DNA of 64,000 nucleotides from Isoetes taiwanensis (taxonomy: Eukaryota > Streptophyta > Lycopodiopsida > Isoetales > Isoetaceae). The notes below the pieces were generated by a model. That model had not been told where the DNA came from. It saw nothing but the letters and a program-made list of their open reading frames with translations, and made no database searches. The stretch is taken from assembly GCA_021234155.1 (NCBI GenBank), contig JAJEKV010000011.1:8109132-8173131 (forward strand), read 5' to 3'. The first letter of the stretch is position 1, and the number at the start of each line of letters is the position of its first letter. Positions 20,380 to 31,398 of the stretch are shown here, one piece after another. A program made the position numbers and the translations under genes.

Positions 20380-22122
20380 TGGGGGGCAATTGACGTGTCT
20401 GTCACATTAGGCCTCTCCGGGAAGGGACATGCCTCTCAGTTTCTATGAGGCTCTATCATCATTTTGTGACACAAAATGCATCGCAGGGGCTGTTGCTTGG
20501 AGAGGGGTTCCTCTGCAGATCACTTACATGTGCAGAATCATCCAAAGACACAACGACGATGGATAGCAGTTGGTATAAGCACTATTGCAGTTTGGTATGA
20601 GTCTGGTCATCTCATGTCATGGGAAGCATTTAGAACAATGTTCTTGTTGTACAGATGGGGCAGAGTAATCTGGAATCATATTGCTGCATTGTTGCCACAG
20701 GATTCTAGTCTACAGATTGAGGTAGTCGTATGGGGTTGCCATCAGGATATCCAGCCAGGGCAGTTTGTGTCTTCTGTGTATAAATTGCTTTTGCATTCTG
20801 AAATCCTGCCTCCATCTAATAGGTGGCATCTTCAAGTCCCTAAGCCACAATGGAAAAGTGTTTGGATATGGGTATGGGACAAGCTGCTTCATCCCAAAGT
20901 AGTAGTTTTGTGGTGGCAAGTGATCCATAGATGCCTCAGAGTCAACAGGTTAGTCCATAAAATAGATAATCGGATTTCAGAGCTCTGTCCTTTATGCCAG
21001 CAAAGGGTTGAGAGTATTGAGCATTGTTTTTTCTTGTGTAAACGGCTTCGGCAGGCATGGTCTTGGTTGTTGACCCTATTTGGCACGTCTCGATCTAGCC
21101 AACAAATTTTGCTTGCTATCTATCCTGATGCTTGGCCCAAACTACGGAAACGAGCTTTTCATCTCGCATGTGGCTTGCTGTTATGGTCAATCTGGAAAAG
21201 AAGGAGGTTATTTATCTTTAAGGGCCTAGATACTGCAAATGAGATTGTTTTTCAGTGGGCGCAAAATAAAATTGTTATGGCTTACAATTGTTCTTCTCTT
21301 GATCAAGAGAAGAAAGTATTGATCTGGAATACTTACCTTCAGATTCATTCTTTTGCATAGGCAGTGGTTGTGCTCAGTTGGATCGGTTTATCCACTAGGG
21401 TTATAATCCTGTCTTTGCATTTTATGTTGCTCTAGTTTTTTGTTGGTGAATAAAGCTTGTTGTCCTTCAAAAAAAAAAAAATACATGTGCAGAGTGTTCT
21501 AAGAGCATATTTTAAAACTCCAAAGGCAATCAATGAAGCTATCAAGAGGGACTTTAATTGGGCATGTAAGCCAGCAGGTGTGGTTTTGGTCTGTAAGGTG
21601 CTTAGGAATACGAGGCTCCACTACTTTGAAGGCATGGTGGGCTACTGTATGAAGGATATCGGGAAGGTGCATTATTCATGTCATCTGCATAATGTGAGTG
21701 ATTCCATGATAGAAAAGGGCAAGGACCTGTACTTGCGATGGGGTGCTGGAGATACTAAGCGGCTCTTTGTCCTTGACAATCGCAACCTCCTCAATAAGGC
21801 AACGCATTTCGTTCCCCATCATGGGGGACGCCGTGCCATGCAGAGTCTGACTTTCGCCCTGGCTAGAATGATTAGAAGCGGCAAGTACACCTTATCTAGC
21901 AGCTGGATAATCCCTTCTAACACAGCCCACGTCAATAAACACAGGGTCCAAGTAGCCTGGAGGATATTCCTGAACCCTGCTCGTTGCATACCTTCAGATA
22001 TCCAAACAATCCTGTATGGCCTGCCAGCTAGCTATGTGCCAGTTGAGAGAAACAGACTTCGTAGACGTAGGTACTGGGATGACTCCGTCCCTGCTGATGA
22101 GGCTGATGAGAATTTTCAATGA
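20380..22122 (+). pseudogene. Rep/HUH-endonuclease-like protein (copy 2), split by a LINE
   Basis: The left piece ends at 20536 and contains IDVSVTLGLSGKGHASQF, then a frame-shifted FYEALSSFC and GAVAWRGVPLQITYMCR. Copy 1 has HLHYQ at the site that here reads PLQIT, so both motif-II histidines look lost. After the LINE the frame 21493-22122 is open for about 210 residues: AINEAIKRDFNWACKPAG, VVLVCKVLRNTRLHYFEG, GYCMKDIGK (Tyr at 21643-21645; YxxKD motif), NLLNKATHFVPHHGG, MIRSGKYTLSSSWIIP and TILYGLPA. The pattern suggests an HUH/Y1 replication initiator of a mobile element, possibly related to replitrons. The N-terminus may begin near 20181, where a frame runs in without a clear start. One frameshift follows the LINE site. 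Confidence 0.65.
20537..21481 (+). mobile_element. 5'-truncated LINE, family A, with perfect 12-bp target duplication
   Basis: The element is flanked by TACATGTGCAGA at 20525-20536 and 21482-21493 and ends in a 12-A tail. It carries an open frame of about 275 residues without a native start. Its key words are WDKLLHPKVVVLWWQVIHRC, CPLCQQRVESIEHCFFLC and LLLWSIWKRRR. This is the zf-RVT zinc-binding domain and C-terminal tail of a plant LINE reverse transcriptase. The polymerase core was lost by 5' truncation. The intact frame and perfect duplication argue for young age. It interrupts the HUH-like gene. Confidence 0.95.
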
Positions 22123-22652
22123 CCTTTGTGAGCCCAGCCCTGAACTTGTGATACCTGATCATGATGCCGATTATATTCCAATCTACACAGGAGATCACAA
22201 CATGGTTGTTGGCTAGGCCTGTTAGATGTTGAGTGATTGTACAATTTCCTTTACGTGTTGCTTTTCTTGTTGCAGGTTTGAAATAGAGGTGGATACGAAT
22301 GCCCAAGATGCTGCAGGTCAGCCTGTGGTCCACATAGATCCTTCGTTGATCAGCCTCTCATCCAGATGCTCCAATTTATCCACCGGAGCTGGAGGAGACA
22401 TTCTGTGCTGAGGAGTTTGTTAACTAGCTAGTTCAGATTGGCACGGAAATGCATAGGATGGCGGCTTCAATGCGCATTCTCAGGCGCCAGCTTCGCAGGT
22501 TCTACTTAACAATTGATACTGCCATGAACAATGTTGCGTGGGAGCGGCTCGGAGTTGCCACATCTGAGCTTCATACTCTTAGATTGCACATGAGCCTTGC
22601 AAGGGGGTTGTTGTCACAGGAGATTCTGCAGTTGGATAGCGTGATAAGGTAG
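22123..22652 (+). pseudogene. Possible C-terminal continuation of the HUH-like copy 2
   Basis: Three short frames follow: PDHDADYIPIYTGDHN (to 22216), FEIEVDTNAQDAAGQPVVH (to 22411) and MRILRRQLRRFYLTIDTAMN (22449-22652). The last is helical and charged. They are in different frames and may be separated by small introns or shifts. I do not recognise a family. Their position directly after the HUH-like frame makes them plausible C-terminal sequence of the same gene. Confidence 0.35.
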
Positions 22653-23596
22653 GCTCGCTCTAGAGAGCTGCGAAACTAAGTTCATGCTTACGTGCTTTTT
22701 CCTCTGATGTAAAGAAATAGCCATTTCAGTCTGTTGCTATTATATACATGCTTGCTTTGTGGTAGTGTATGTACATGCTCGTGTGTTGTATACTGGTTGA
22801 AGCCATCCGACGGCCCCAAAACGATAATACACACAATAAACGATTAATACACCCATAAAATAGTTGTTTGAAAAAGAAGACGGGAGGTAGACGATGGGAT
22901 TTCGTGCAACATAGCGGACCATGAGCACCCCTCAACCATCTACCTTTTCAACACAGCAATGGCTCTAAGCTCTTTTTTGGTGGAGGGGGAAAGGAATGGA
23001 CAAACGACCCCCTTTTTCTATTCACGTCAAATAGACTCGACGGAATGGCCAGGTTTAGGGTTAGAGGCACGAAGACCGCACCCTGGATAGAACTTAGAGC
23101 CACTGCTCTTCGTCTTCCGAGAGATGCAAGAAACCCATCTCAGCTAATTTTATGGGTCCTAAATTTTCTCAATTTATGCCTGTGGGATATATATTTCATG
23201 CTTGATTCTAGGGATTTGATCTAGAAACTATGGCCTGATCTTGGAACATGCCTTATGGCTGCCTGTGGCTATGATCATACACTATGTGGCTTACCCTGCC
23301 ACTCATTCGCCAAGTTCAAGCCCCGTTCAAATTGTGAGGACCCAGAGCCATGGCCTCGCGAGAATGTTCAAACTCTGCCCCTGCCTTATGCTTTCCCCCA
23401 TTCCGCATTTCCATGCCCTCGTATGCCAGTTTTCCCCAGACGGTTTGTCGTTGCAGTCCAGTTCCCTGGTCTCATGGGTGCAGCTTCTCTGTTATCGTCT
23501 TCCTCGTCTTTTCTTACATCAGCTAGATCCAGGAGCTCTGAAGCAGAAGAGGTGTGTTCCTTGTCCTAATCTTGAAATTAAATGGATTAGAATCAG
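22653..23596. other. Unassigned region with one doubtful frame
   Basis: The frame 23255-23569 (Pro- and Ser-rich, ending SSSSSFLTSARSRSSEAEE) has no recognisable domain. A word near 23518 (QLDPGALKQ in another frame) resembles QLDPGAFKE at about 32925, so a short related exon may exist at both places, but evidence is thin. Confidence 0.3.
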
Positions 23597-23737
23597 ATAT
23601 CAGTATGTCAAGTTTTCAATATAAGAAAATTTTGGGAACCACAGATGTCAACAGTCAAACAGAATATATCAGTTTGTCAAGATTTTCAATATAAGAAAAT
23701 TTTGGGAACCACAAATATCAACAGTTAAACAGAATAT
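23597..23737. repeat. Tandem duplication, period about 68 bp
   Basis: Two adjacent units share ATATCAGT.TGTCAAG, TTTTCAATATAAGAAAATTT and TGGGAACCACA.AT.TCAAC words with few differences, so the duplication is fairly recent. It is non-coding. Confidence 0.9.
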
Positions 23738-26480
23738 AATGTGCCTTTGCTTCTAATTTAGTCCTTCCAACTTTAGAAGTTATTTTTTTAGAAATTCAGA
23801 TGCAATTCACATTCTAGTACAAGAATTCATAAGTTCAGCCAATTCTCCAATGTATTACATATGATAAGCTGTGAAATGGATGACAAAATGGATGTGCAGG
23901 CTATATGATATTGATTGGTTAAAACTTGGTGCTTTCGCAGATTTTGCGAAATGTAAAATGGCCTGGGGAATGTCCCTTTAAGCAGTCGGATTTTCGATGT
24001 TATGATGAGTAGCGTATCTTCTTCATCAAATTCATTATGATCTTGTATCAGTTAGTTACACAATATGTTCTAGGTATTCCAATGGAATCTTCAAAGTAAG
24101 CCCCCCCTTCAAAATACATCCAATGCCAAAATGTGGAGGGAAATCTTAAATCTTCATCATTGATTCCTAACTATTGTGGCTGAAAGGAATCACATTATCA
24201 TCCAAGTTTTCAGTTTTCTTAGTGGAATAACCGTTTGGAATACTTGGAACTTGGAATAGCTTGTAAAAAGAAGGAATCAATTCCAAAGTCTGCTCCTCTT
24301 GAACTAACCTAAGACAAGAGAGGACAACATTATAGTCAGTGCAGCCTGTGGACTACTCTGTTTGTGCACATCTGACATTTCAGAGTGGGATGCACAGTTG
24401 TATGAACTTGATTCCATCTTAGACCAAATTGACTTAGAGTTCGTTTTTGTTCTATGTACTACCGAGAATTTTTAATTTCACTTATGTGGCTCCATTTAGT
24501 AGGTGTTGAAGCTTTTCTAAAAGCAGGCATTTACTGCTATTCTCATTATACCTGAACCCCATCTCCAAGCAGGTCATTTGGTACAGTATATTTTTGTTGC
24601 CAAGATTTGTTACACATATTGGCGACAAAGCAATCAATGCATTGACAAAGTATTACTCTTCGGTTTTTCCGCCGTAGCAATACACCTGGGCTTGCAATAC
24701 TTGATATGTGCAGCAGCAGGGTATGTCTTACTGGGCACTTGTGCTGATTATATTATTTTCTTAGAATATTAATTTTGCAGGTTAGTCATTATCGAAAAGG
24801 CAGGAGAAGATTGTGGGGATGGGCCTCAATAGAGAAGAACTAGAGCGCAACACAGTAAGTCATATATAGAAGTAAAAGACATTAATTTGTCCTTGCTGTT
24901 TTTGCTTTTAATGCACAGGAGGAACAACATAATAGAACATTTTAGTTTGTCATTATTTGTAAAATTATCATCTTCTTTATGTTGTCATCACTTACTTGTT
25001 TGCTCCAACTTCTTGCTTTTGTTCTTGATGACAGTGCAGCCTGTTATATTTGCTGGTCTTGATTGAGTACGTTGTGCAAGACTCAAAAATGCAAATCCAG
25101 TATTGCCATCTGACGGCAACACATTTGACATTATTATCAATGCAGTAACTACTCTCATGGTCATGCTTAGAAGAACTGCATTCTTTTTATTTATGCATAT
25201 TAATTCAACTGCCATTATTGTTGCCCCTTTTGTCCCAGTATTATGGTGTCTGCTTGGTACTCATAGTATCTGGTGTCTACAGCTTCTTACTGTAGTCTAA
25301 AAAAAAGACATATTCTATGCCCCAGGTGTAGGTTTTATACCTTTTGCAGAGTTATGAAAAATTGCCACAATTCATCATAGTGCAAAAAAAAGGATGACCT
25401 TTCAAGATTTGATATTTCCCCAAATCCTCGGTTTTGGGGCATCTGGGTTAGCGATCTATTGTATGTGGTCTTCTCTAGAAACTTGGGAACTTAATTTTTC
25501 TTCAGAAAGCCAATCTTTGTTTATATCTTTGTTTATGTCGTTGTTGCAGCTTATTATATTTTCAGATGAGGGCATATTCCATAGCATATGCCCTCATATT
25601 TGATCCCATATACATAAGATGTAACTCTATAATAAGAATACAAACTTGACTTATCACTCATATATAATTCAGTCTCATTTTTTATTTGACACTATTTTTT
25701 TGAAGCTAATTGGTTTGAAGCATGCTGGTGATGACACGTATGTGCAAAAATTTTAAGGGAAAGAATGCTTTAGATTTTTCGAAGGCCCTGATATTTGCCC
25801 TCTTCTGGCTTACTCTATTCCGGCTTACTCTGTTCCAGCTTCTCCAAAGCTGGAAATCGCGGCCCTTAGAACCATGGCCCAAGATGGATTTTGATTCAAA
25901 AAGCAGCGCTATGTTTCTCCGAGAAGAGCGGATTGAAACTGAAACAACGGCTGTCGTGTTTTTAGGTTAGGGTTTCGTTGCAGCAGCGAAATGGCTTGGC
26001 CAATTTTCCAAAGCTATGGCAATTTGCTCAGATAAATCCGGCTGCAGGTAATAGGTCTTATTGCTTGCCTTCCAAACTATTTTATGCTCGCAAGCTGTTA
26101 TGAAAATAGGAACTCTATCATTTGACATAGCACTAAGGAGGCAAGGGCTACCGGAAGTTGACCTCTGACATTGCCGAAAATAGACACTCTGTCGTTTTTT
26201 TTTTCTGGAGCATCATGGGCGACGACAATAGATCGGACCAAAGGCAAAGGCTTCTTTCTGTCTTCTCTGTCCATTTTCCACCTCAGGCAAATTCAGTGAA
26301 TGGAGCATTGGTGTAGAAATCTTAAGATCTGAAGGTGCAATGCGGTTGATTTTAGCACTTCCCTGCTATTCTTTGAGCTTGAATCTGTTTCAGAAGGTCA
26401 CAGGTTTGGTGGGTTTGGGCGAAAAGTCCTCTTCATGCCATAGCTGCTAAAACTCTTAACATTTCAAGATATGCCATCGC
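23738..26480. other. Non-coding, AT-rich region
   Basis: No supported gene. Several frames of 60-80 residues are hydrophobic through T-richness (24578-24772, 25394-25603). None has a recognisable motif. This could be intron or intergenic sequence upstream of the MOCOS-like fragment. Confidence 0.5.
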
Positions 26481-26488
26481 TATTTTGG

Positions 26489-26551
26489 CATTTACACCAT
26501 GCTGTGGAAGTGGACAGAGGCATTTACACCATGCTGTGGAAGTGGACAAAG
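26489..26551 (+). repeat. 31-32-bp tandem duplication
   Basis: GCATTTACACCATGCTGTGG followed by AAGTGGACA is present twice in direct succession. It lies just before the MOCOS-like frame and looks like a small slippage duplication. Confidence 0.9.
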
Positions 26552-26559
26552 GCGGTCCT

Positions 26560-27100
26560 TCTCGACCTCCTAAATCCGTTGCTAATCACCATGGTAAGTT
26601 TCCAGTTGTTGAAAATAATGCAGAAACTTCTGTAGAAGACCATATATGCAGCCTTGAAGATTTTCCTTCTTTGGAATCATCTTTCCTTGCCTTTAGGCAG
26701 ACATATCCCAAATTCCCAAATACTTACAGTAGATGATATCCGTTCCGAGGAATATGCACATCTTCAGCAAAAGAGATATGTTTGTCTCGACTATTGTGGC
26801 TTTGATCTGTTTTCTCTACTTCAAAGACAGATGGATCCATTCAAGTCCACTTTCAGCCTCTCCCATTTGTCTGTATATCTGCCTGCTCACGTGATGTATG
26901 GTACTGCAGATGAGGGCTCCATTGAATGCGGGATCCGGCGAAGAATAATGGAATATCTGAATATCAATGATAATGAATACATCGTGGTCTTTACTGCTAG
27001 CAAGAGGACAGCTTTCAAGCTCCTTGCTGAATCATATAACTTTCGAGCGAATCCTAAGCTGATCACTGTGTATGACCATAAAAGTGAGTCTGTTATATGA
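26560..27100 (+). pseudogene. Molybdenum-cofactor-sulfurase-like fragment (N-terminal part)
   Basis: The frame reads LESSFLAFRQTYPKFPNT and, after a one-base shift near 26733, TVDDIRSEEYAHLQ, VCLDYCGFDLFSLLQ, MYGTADEGSIECGI, RRRIMEYLNIND, VVFTASKRTAFKLLAESYNF and a final YDHKSESVI. This is the N-terminal half of the plant PLP-dependent family related to molybdenum cofactor sulfurase (canonical words LDY.GFGLF, YG.AE.GT, VFT.SR.SAFKLLAESYPF, DHESQSV). The sequence leaves the family pattern at 27100, before the lysine that would bind PLP. The frameshift and truncation indicate a pseudogene or captured exon. The rest of the family frame was not found downstream. Confidence 0.82.
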
Positions 27101-27660
27101 TGCCATTATATTACCACAAATTTAGCAAATCCGAAAGTTGAAAAAATGCTAGAATGGCAGCTTGATCGATTGCTGGAAGAATACGGCCTCCCTGTTTCTG
27201 CTATAGGAAGCTTTTCAGAGAAAAGACAGTATGCCATTGGAGCTTTTTTCAAGTTTTTGTTACAGAATAATGCTTCCTTGCAGCAAGTCACAACTACTTC
27301 TTATTATTTTTTATTGGCGACATAAGGTTATGGGAAGACTTCCTGGCTGCCACCGTGATGAAGATATGCCCTATGCTAGAGAAGTCGTCTATGAGGTGCC
27401 AAGCTTGTGCTGAAATGCCGCAACTGCACGATTTGGTGAGGTGGTCCAATGCCTTCGTGTTAGTTGACAATATCCCTGTATCGACTCTCATAAAGGCTAT
27501 GAAAGAACAGAATATCGAAGCAGAACCATATGCAATGCAAGCGGAATTCCTAAGACTCGAAAGAGGTCTTATAGAATGGTAAATCGAACACCACGAACAC
27601 TTGCTATCCCATGCAAGGTTGATAAGAAAATTACTGCGGCCTCTATTCTAGACTTCAAGT
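27101..27660 (+). other. Unassigned coding-like remnants
   Basis: Reading through shifts, 27115-27290 gives VEKMLEWQLDRLLEEYGLPV and GSFSEKRQYAIGAFF, which look like genuine protein but belong to no family I can name. The frame 27355-27582 (LVRWSNAFVLVDNIPVSTLI) is also unassigned. They could be exons of the disrupted host gene or the 5' part of the DUF7869-type gene. Confidence 0.35.
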
Positions 27661-29027
27661 CCATTATTTGCTATATTCGGAGATGCTGTGCCCTTTTCTC
27701 CACTTGCAGATCAAATGCATACGAAGTTTCTTTTGGAACATGAGTGTATCAGATTGGACCACCTTTGCTTATAACATGCTTGACCTTTGCTCAGAAAATG
27801 GGCAAGTCCGGAAGGTGATGCTGAATAACAAGCAAGTATGCTTGAAAGCATGGCACAAAGCTTACGGCATTCCAATGTCAACTTTCTATAAGTGGCGTAA
27901 ACTTTTTCTTGCTGGTCATAGGGTTGCTGAACATGGTAATACAGGCTCAAAGAAATCAAGGTCGCACACTCTAGCAGGAAATGCCCTACTGTCTATATAC
28001 ATAGATGAGAATGCAGAGACCATGCCCCACAGGTCCAAAATCACTAATGAAAGTGTGAGAGCAAATGTGAAGAGGCTCCCTTCTGTCCTAACAAAGAAGG
28101 ACATTCTCCACGAGGTGGATGCCAGTGTAGTGGAGATGACAGGCAAGCACATCTCCCCATCATCATTCTTAGGGGGATGGAAGTTCACCACCCAGAGGTT
28201 GCAATTGCGAAGAGGATAGCTTTCTCCAAGTGCAATAGCTGTATGTAATAAAAGAGAAAATGGCTAAGACAAGAGATCCAATAGAGAAAAGAGAATTGCA
28301 GATCGAAAGGAAGGCACACATGACAGCACAGATTTCTTGTAGGAGCCTGCATTGGTCGTGGAGAGCTTTATCGCATCGTGCTCCTGAGTACGCTCTGACA
28401 ATCATTCATGACAAGATGGATCAGAATAAGACAATGGTACCTAGATTGGAGAAGTTAGCCAAATCAGTGTGGAGAGGAGAACGCTTGAAAGTAAGTGTGA
28501 CAGGTGCATTGATGCATGGCCATGGTATTGGGGCTCTAGGCCATTTTTCACTAGATTTGTGGAAGGATGATTCTAATTTTCATATTGGGTCCTTGAATCA
28601 CATGCTTAAAACCCTGAAGGATGCTTCGAGAGACAACTGGGGCCATTTAAGAGAAGTTGAGCGCCCTGATTGTGCATGGGGAGCAGCAGTCCTCAACACT
28701 ATGGCATTGCGGACTAAAACGGTCAATAGCACTGGACAAGAATTTATGGCCCCTCCTAGTGCTCCAGTTCACCCCAAACATCTACCTAGAAGGCTATATT
28801 TACAATTGGACAATTGCTCTGGCCAGAACAAGAACAGATATCTCTTTTCCTACCTTTCTTATCTTGTATGGCTGGGGGTTTTTGATCAGATACAGCTTGG
28901 ATTTATGATGGTCGGCCATATCCATGATGACATTGATGAATTGTTCGGGAATTACTCAACATTATTGTGCAGGTCGGATGCACTCACCATTCCTGAACTA
29001 ATGCAGCTATTTCGAGAGTATAGTACC

Positions 29028-29403
29028 TGTTAGAGCCTGAACTCTAACCTTGCAAGAAGGATGAAAAACCCAACAATCCAAGCTCAATCTATCAGATCAA
29101 AACAATGCACAACACAAATAATCATCATCTCCATAGCTAGATCAAGCAAAACACACTCTCCCAATACACCGTCCCTCTCTATTCTTCTCTCTCTGCTCAG
29201 ATAATACACTGCTCATAATGGCTCCATAATGCATACATGCAAATATCTTGCACGCGTATAATGATGAGTGTGGTGTATGATGAGTGTGGTGAGTGGTGAC
29301 AAGTGTGGTGACTAGTGTGGTGAGTGGTGACAAGTGTGGTGACCAGTGTGGTGAGTGGTGACAAGTGTGGTGAGTGGTGACAAGTGTGGTGACCACCTCA
29401 ACA
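29028..29403. mobile_element. Solo LTR, 376 bp, with 5-bp target duplication
   Basis: The insert begins TGTTAGAGCC and ends CCTCAACA, so it has TG..CA ends with a short inverted repeat (TGTTAGAG / CTCAACA). It is flanked by GTACC on both sides (29023-29027 and 29404-29408). Removing it restores the reading frame between FREYST and STKAPAP of the DUF7869-like gene. This is the signature of an LTR retrotransposon reduced to one LTR by recombination. Its right third is the minisatellite below. Confidence 0.93.
29262..29396. repeat. GGTGAGTGGTGACAAGTGTG minisatellite inside the solo LTR
   Basis: About 135 bp are built from GTGTGGTGA and GTGGTGACAAGTGTGGTGA words in four to five higher-order units. 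Units are nearly identical, so the array may still vary in length. On the minus strand it translates as repeating Thr-His words, which explains the false frames there. Confidence 0.9.
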
Positions 29404-30479
29404 GTACCAAAGCACCAGCGCCGTACCTAGTCACTGAAGTTCCTGATTGGAAGTCATTTGTGAAAGGATACATTCCAGACAAGAAGGATCGCTTGGTTGG
29501 GCACCTGGAGTCCCTGCTCTTTAAATTTGTCATGAAAGATGGATGGCACACTTATGTATTACAAGATGAGGCCAGGGCATCGAGAATGGCTCCCTGAGAA
29601 TGGAATAAGAATGTGGAAGGCAGATGCAGATGGTATGCCAATAATACCTACAGGAACACCTAGGCTGTGAAGCCATATGATAGCCTCAAAGATATGAGTG
29701 CCTTACGCTCGTCCATTGCGAAGTACATGATGTATTGGGCAAACATATCTCATGGTGGTGTAAACTCATGGTCTAATGCCTACATGAACGAGGTTACTGA
29801 CTACTGGTCGACTCTGATGCATGCACTTGGACAGGTCCCACCTGGAACCCAGGAAATTAAAGACTTCTGGCCTCTCACTAGACACTCCCTGCTAATGGAG
29901 CCTGAGTCAGTAATGCTCGACGAGTACATAACACGTCCGCACTATGTCGGCCATGCAAAGGATAAACCACAAAACCCAGTTGAAACATTCGATCCCTACC
30001 AAGATGTCAAGAAGGGTATGCTCTTGCTCATTAGACCAGGGGACTCATCTCCTGCATGGATGGCCTTTGCTGAAGAGGAGCCTGTGCAAGACCCAATTCT
30101 TCCCCACTACAAAGAGGTGTTTGTGTCTTGGTGGGAGCCGATAGCAAGAAAAGGTACCTCTTATGAACAACAGTATAGGGACTGCTGGCATAAAAGGTGG
30201 AGGCCAAATCCGAACGACAAGCCGCGTTATCAACATCTCAAAACCATAGACTATGGTTGGTCAGTGAAGGACAAGCCCCAGATGGTAGTGGTACCTGCGA
30301 GTGTAGCGGCTCAATTACAAGAATTACTGGCCAAAGAGGCCTCAGAGGACGGAGACGAAACTTGAGTCTTCAAGGTACATTAAAGTAGTTATTTCTTATT
30401 ACTCTCTGCATTTTTCAGATTAATACAAGTGCTCTTATGCATTACTATATCTTATATGCCAGAACATCACTACATTGAT

Positions 30480-30770
30480 TCACTCATCATCAACACCTGC
30501 TGAGGTGATCCCTGATATCTCATAGCTATGACGCTCAGGAAGCCAAATAAGGTGGATCATAATACGAGTTAGCCCGGGGCAACGAATCTCAGCACCATTA
30601 GCTTTGGATTGCAGGTAGGGATCTAGAAGAATACCCCTTATTTGGCAACCGACAAGATCATTGTAGCTCATTGAGCACTTGATCGCCTCGATGTGGTGCA
30701 CAGGAGTAGGCGAATAATCCATTGGAGATGAATGACCTCTACCAACGAATGGAGCTGCTTTTATAGTCAA
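30480..30770 (-). CDS. Small unrecognised ORF, unit 1 (96 aa)
   Basis: This ORF starts MTIKAAPF, continues with IKCSMSYNDL and LLDPYLQSKANG, and ends with RIMIHLIW before a variable tail. The paralogous ORF at 31153-31398 keeps the same frame and most of these words despite many base changes. That is the only support for coding. There is no signal peptide, membrane segment or known domain. It converges with the DUF7869-like gene, ending about 115 bp from its stop. A promoter was not identified, although the duplicated flank to its right, upstream of the start, is well conserved. Alternatively it is a non-coding repeat with a chance frame. Confidence 0.4.
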   Translation of the reverse strand: MTIKAAPFVGRGHSSPMDYSPTPVHHIEAIKCSMSYNDLVGCQIRGILLDPYLQSKANGAEIRCPGLTRIMIHLIWLPERHSYEISGITSAGVDDE

Positions 30771-31152
30771 GTAAAATTATTGATGTGAATTATTGGTGTG
30801 CATTGTGCCACCATTATTGAGCACGTACAAGTATCATGTACACTTATAAGTATAACGCACCATTTGTATGGACATATGTATCATGCATAATCATGTATCT
30901 TGGACTTGAGTAGGTAAAAGTCTTTGTGCTTGAGTAAATTAGGTGTGCTTGAACTTAGGGATTGCTTGCAGAAAAAGTGGAGGTCGACACGCACAACGTT
31001 ACAAATTACTCAGGTTCGATACATCAAATAATATTCACTATGCTTATACATCCTTACATATTTCAGAAGTGTTTATATCATTATATCCTTAACAGGTGCA
31101 CAAATCATAACTGATTCACTCGTCATCACCTCACCTGTTGAGGTAATGGCAT

Positions 31153-31398
31153 TCAGCTCATAGATCTCGTCCAAATAAGATGGATCACAACACGAATTAG
31201 CCCGAGGCAACGAATCTCAGGACCATTAGCTTTGGATTGCAGATAGGGATCAAGTTTGACACCCTTTCTCACGCAATCACAGAGATCATTGTAGCTCATG
31301 GAGCACTTGATGGTTTGGATGTGCTCCAGACGAGGAGGCAAGTAGGCCATGGGAGATGAATGACCTCTAACACCGAATGGAGCTGCTTTAATAGTCAA
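31153..31398 (-). CDS. Small unrecognised ORF, unit 2 (81 aa)
   Basis: This is the paralogue of the ORF at 30480-30770. Shared words are MTIKAAPF, RGHSSPM, IKCSMSYNDL, LDPYLQSKANG and IHLIW. It ends sooner (after WTRSMS) because the C-terminal region differs by a small deletion. Differences cluster in the middle (CDCVRKGVK here, VGCQIRGIL in unit 1). Function is unknown. If the two ORFs are real genes they are a tandem pair of a plant- or element-specific small protein. Confidence 0.38.
   Translation of the reverse strand: MTIKAAPFGVRGHSSPMAYLPPRLEHIQTIKCSMSYNDLCDCVRKGVKLDPYLQSKANGPEIRCLGLIRVVIHLIWTRSMS

Larger units (their letters stand above)
27668..30365 (+). pseudogene. DUF7869-like gene (copy 2), nearly complete, interrupted by a solo LTR
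   Basis: Three long frames join into one protein pattern. 27668-28219: a helical DNA-binding-like segment (VCLKAWHKAYGIPMSTFYKW) and KRLPSVLTKKDI. 28260-29033: a frame-shifted AFSKCNSC Cys pair just before it, then TIIHDKMDQNKTMVPRL, VSVTGALMHGHG, LYLQLDNCSGQNKNRY and GFMMVGHIHDDIDELF. 29404-30365: VTEVPDWKSFVKGYIPD, GSSPAWMAF-like and EVFVSWWEPI words, ending EDGDET. Asp residues in HDKMDQ, QLDN and HDDID are spaced like a DDE/RNase H-fold triad, so a transposase-like role is possible; this is inference. The solo LTR at 29028-29403 and small frameshifts near 28210 and 29595-29665 break it. Family function is unknown. Confidence 0.75.

Noticed and set aside
29142-29551. Minus-strand frames with repeating Thr-His words
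   Set aside because: They are translations of the GTGGTGACAAGTG minisatellite inside the solo LTR.
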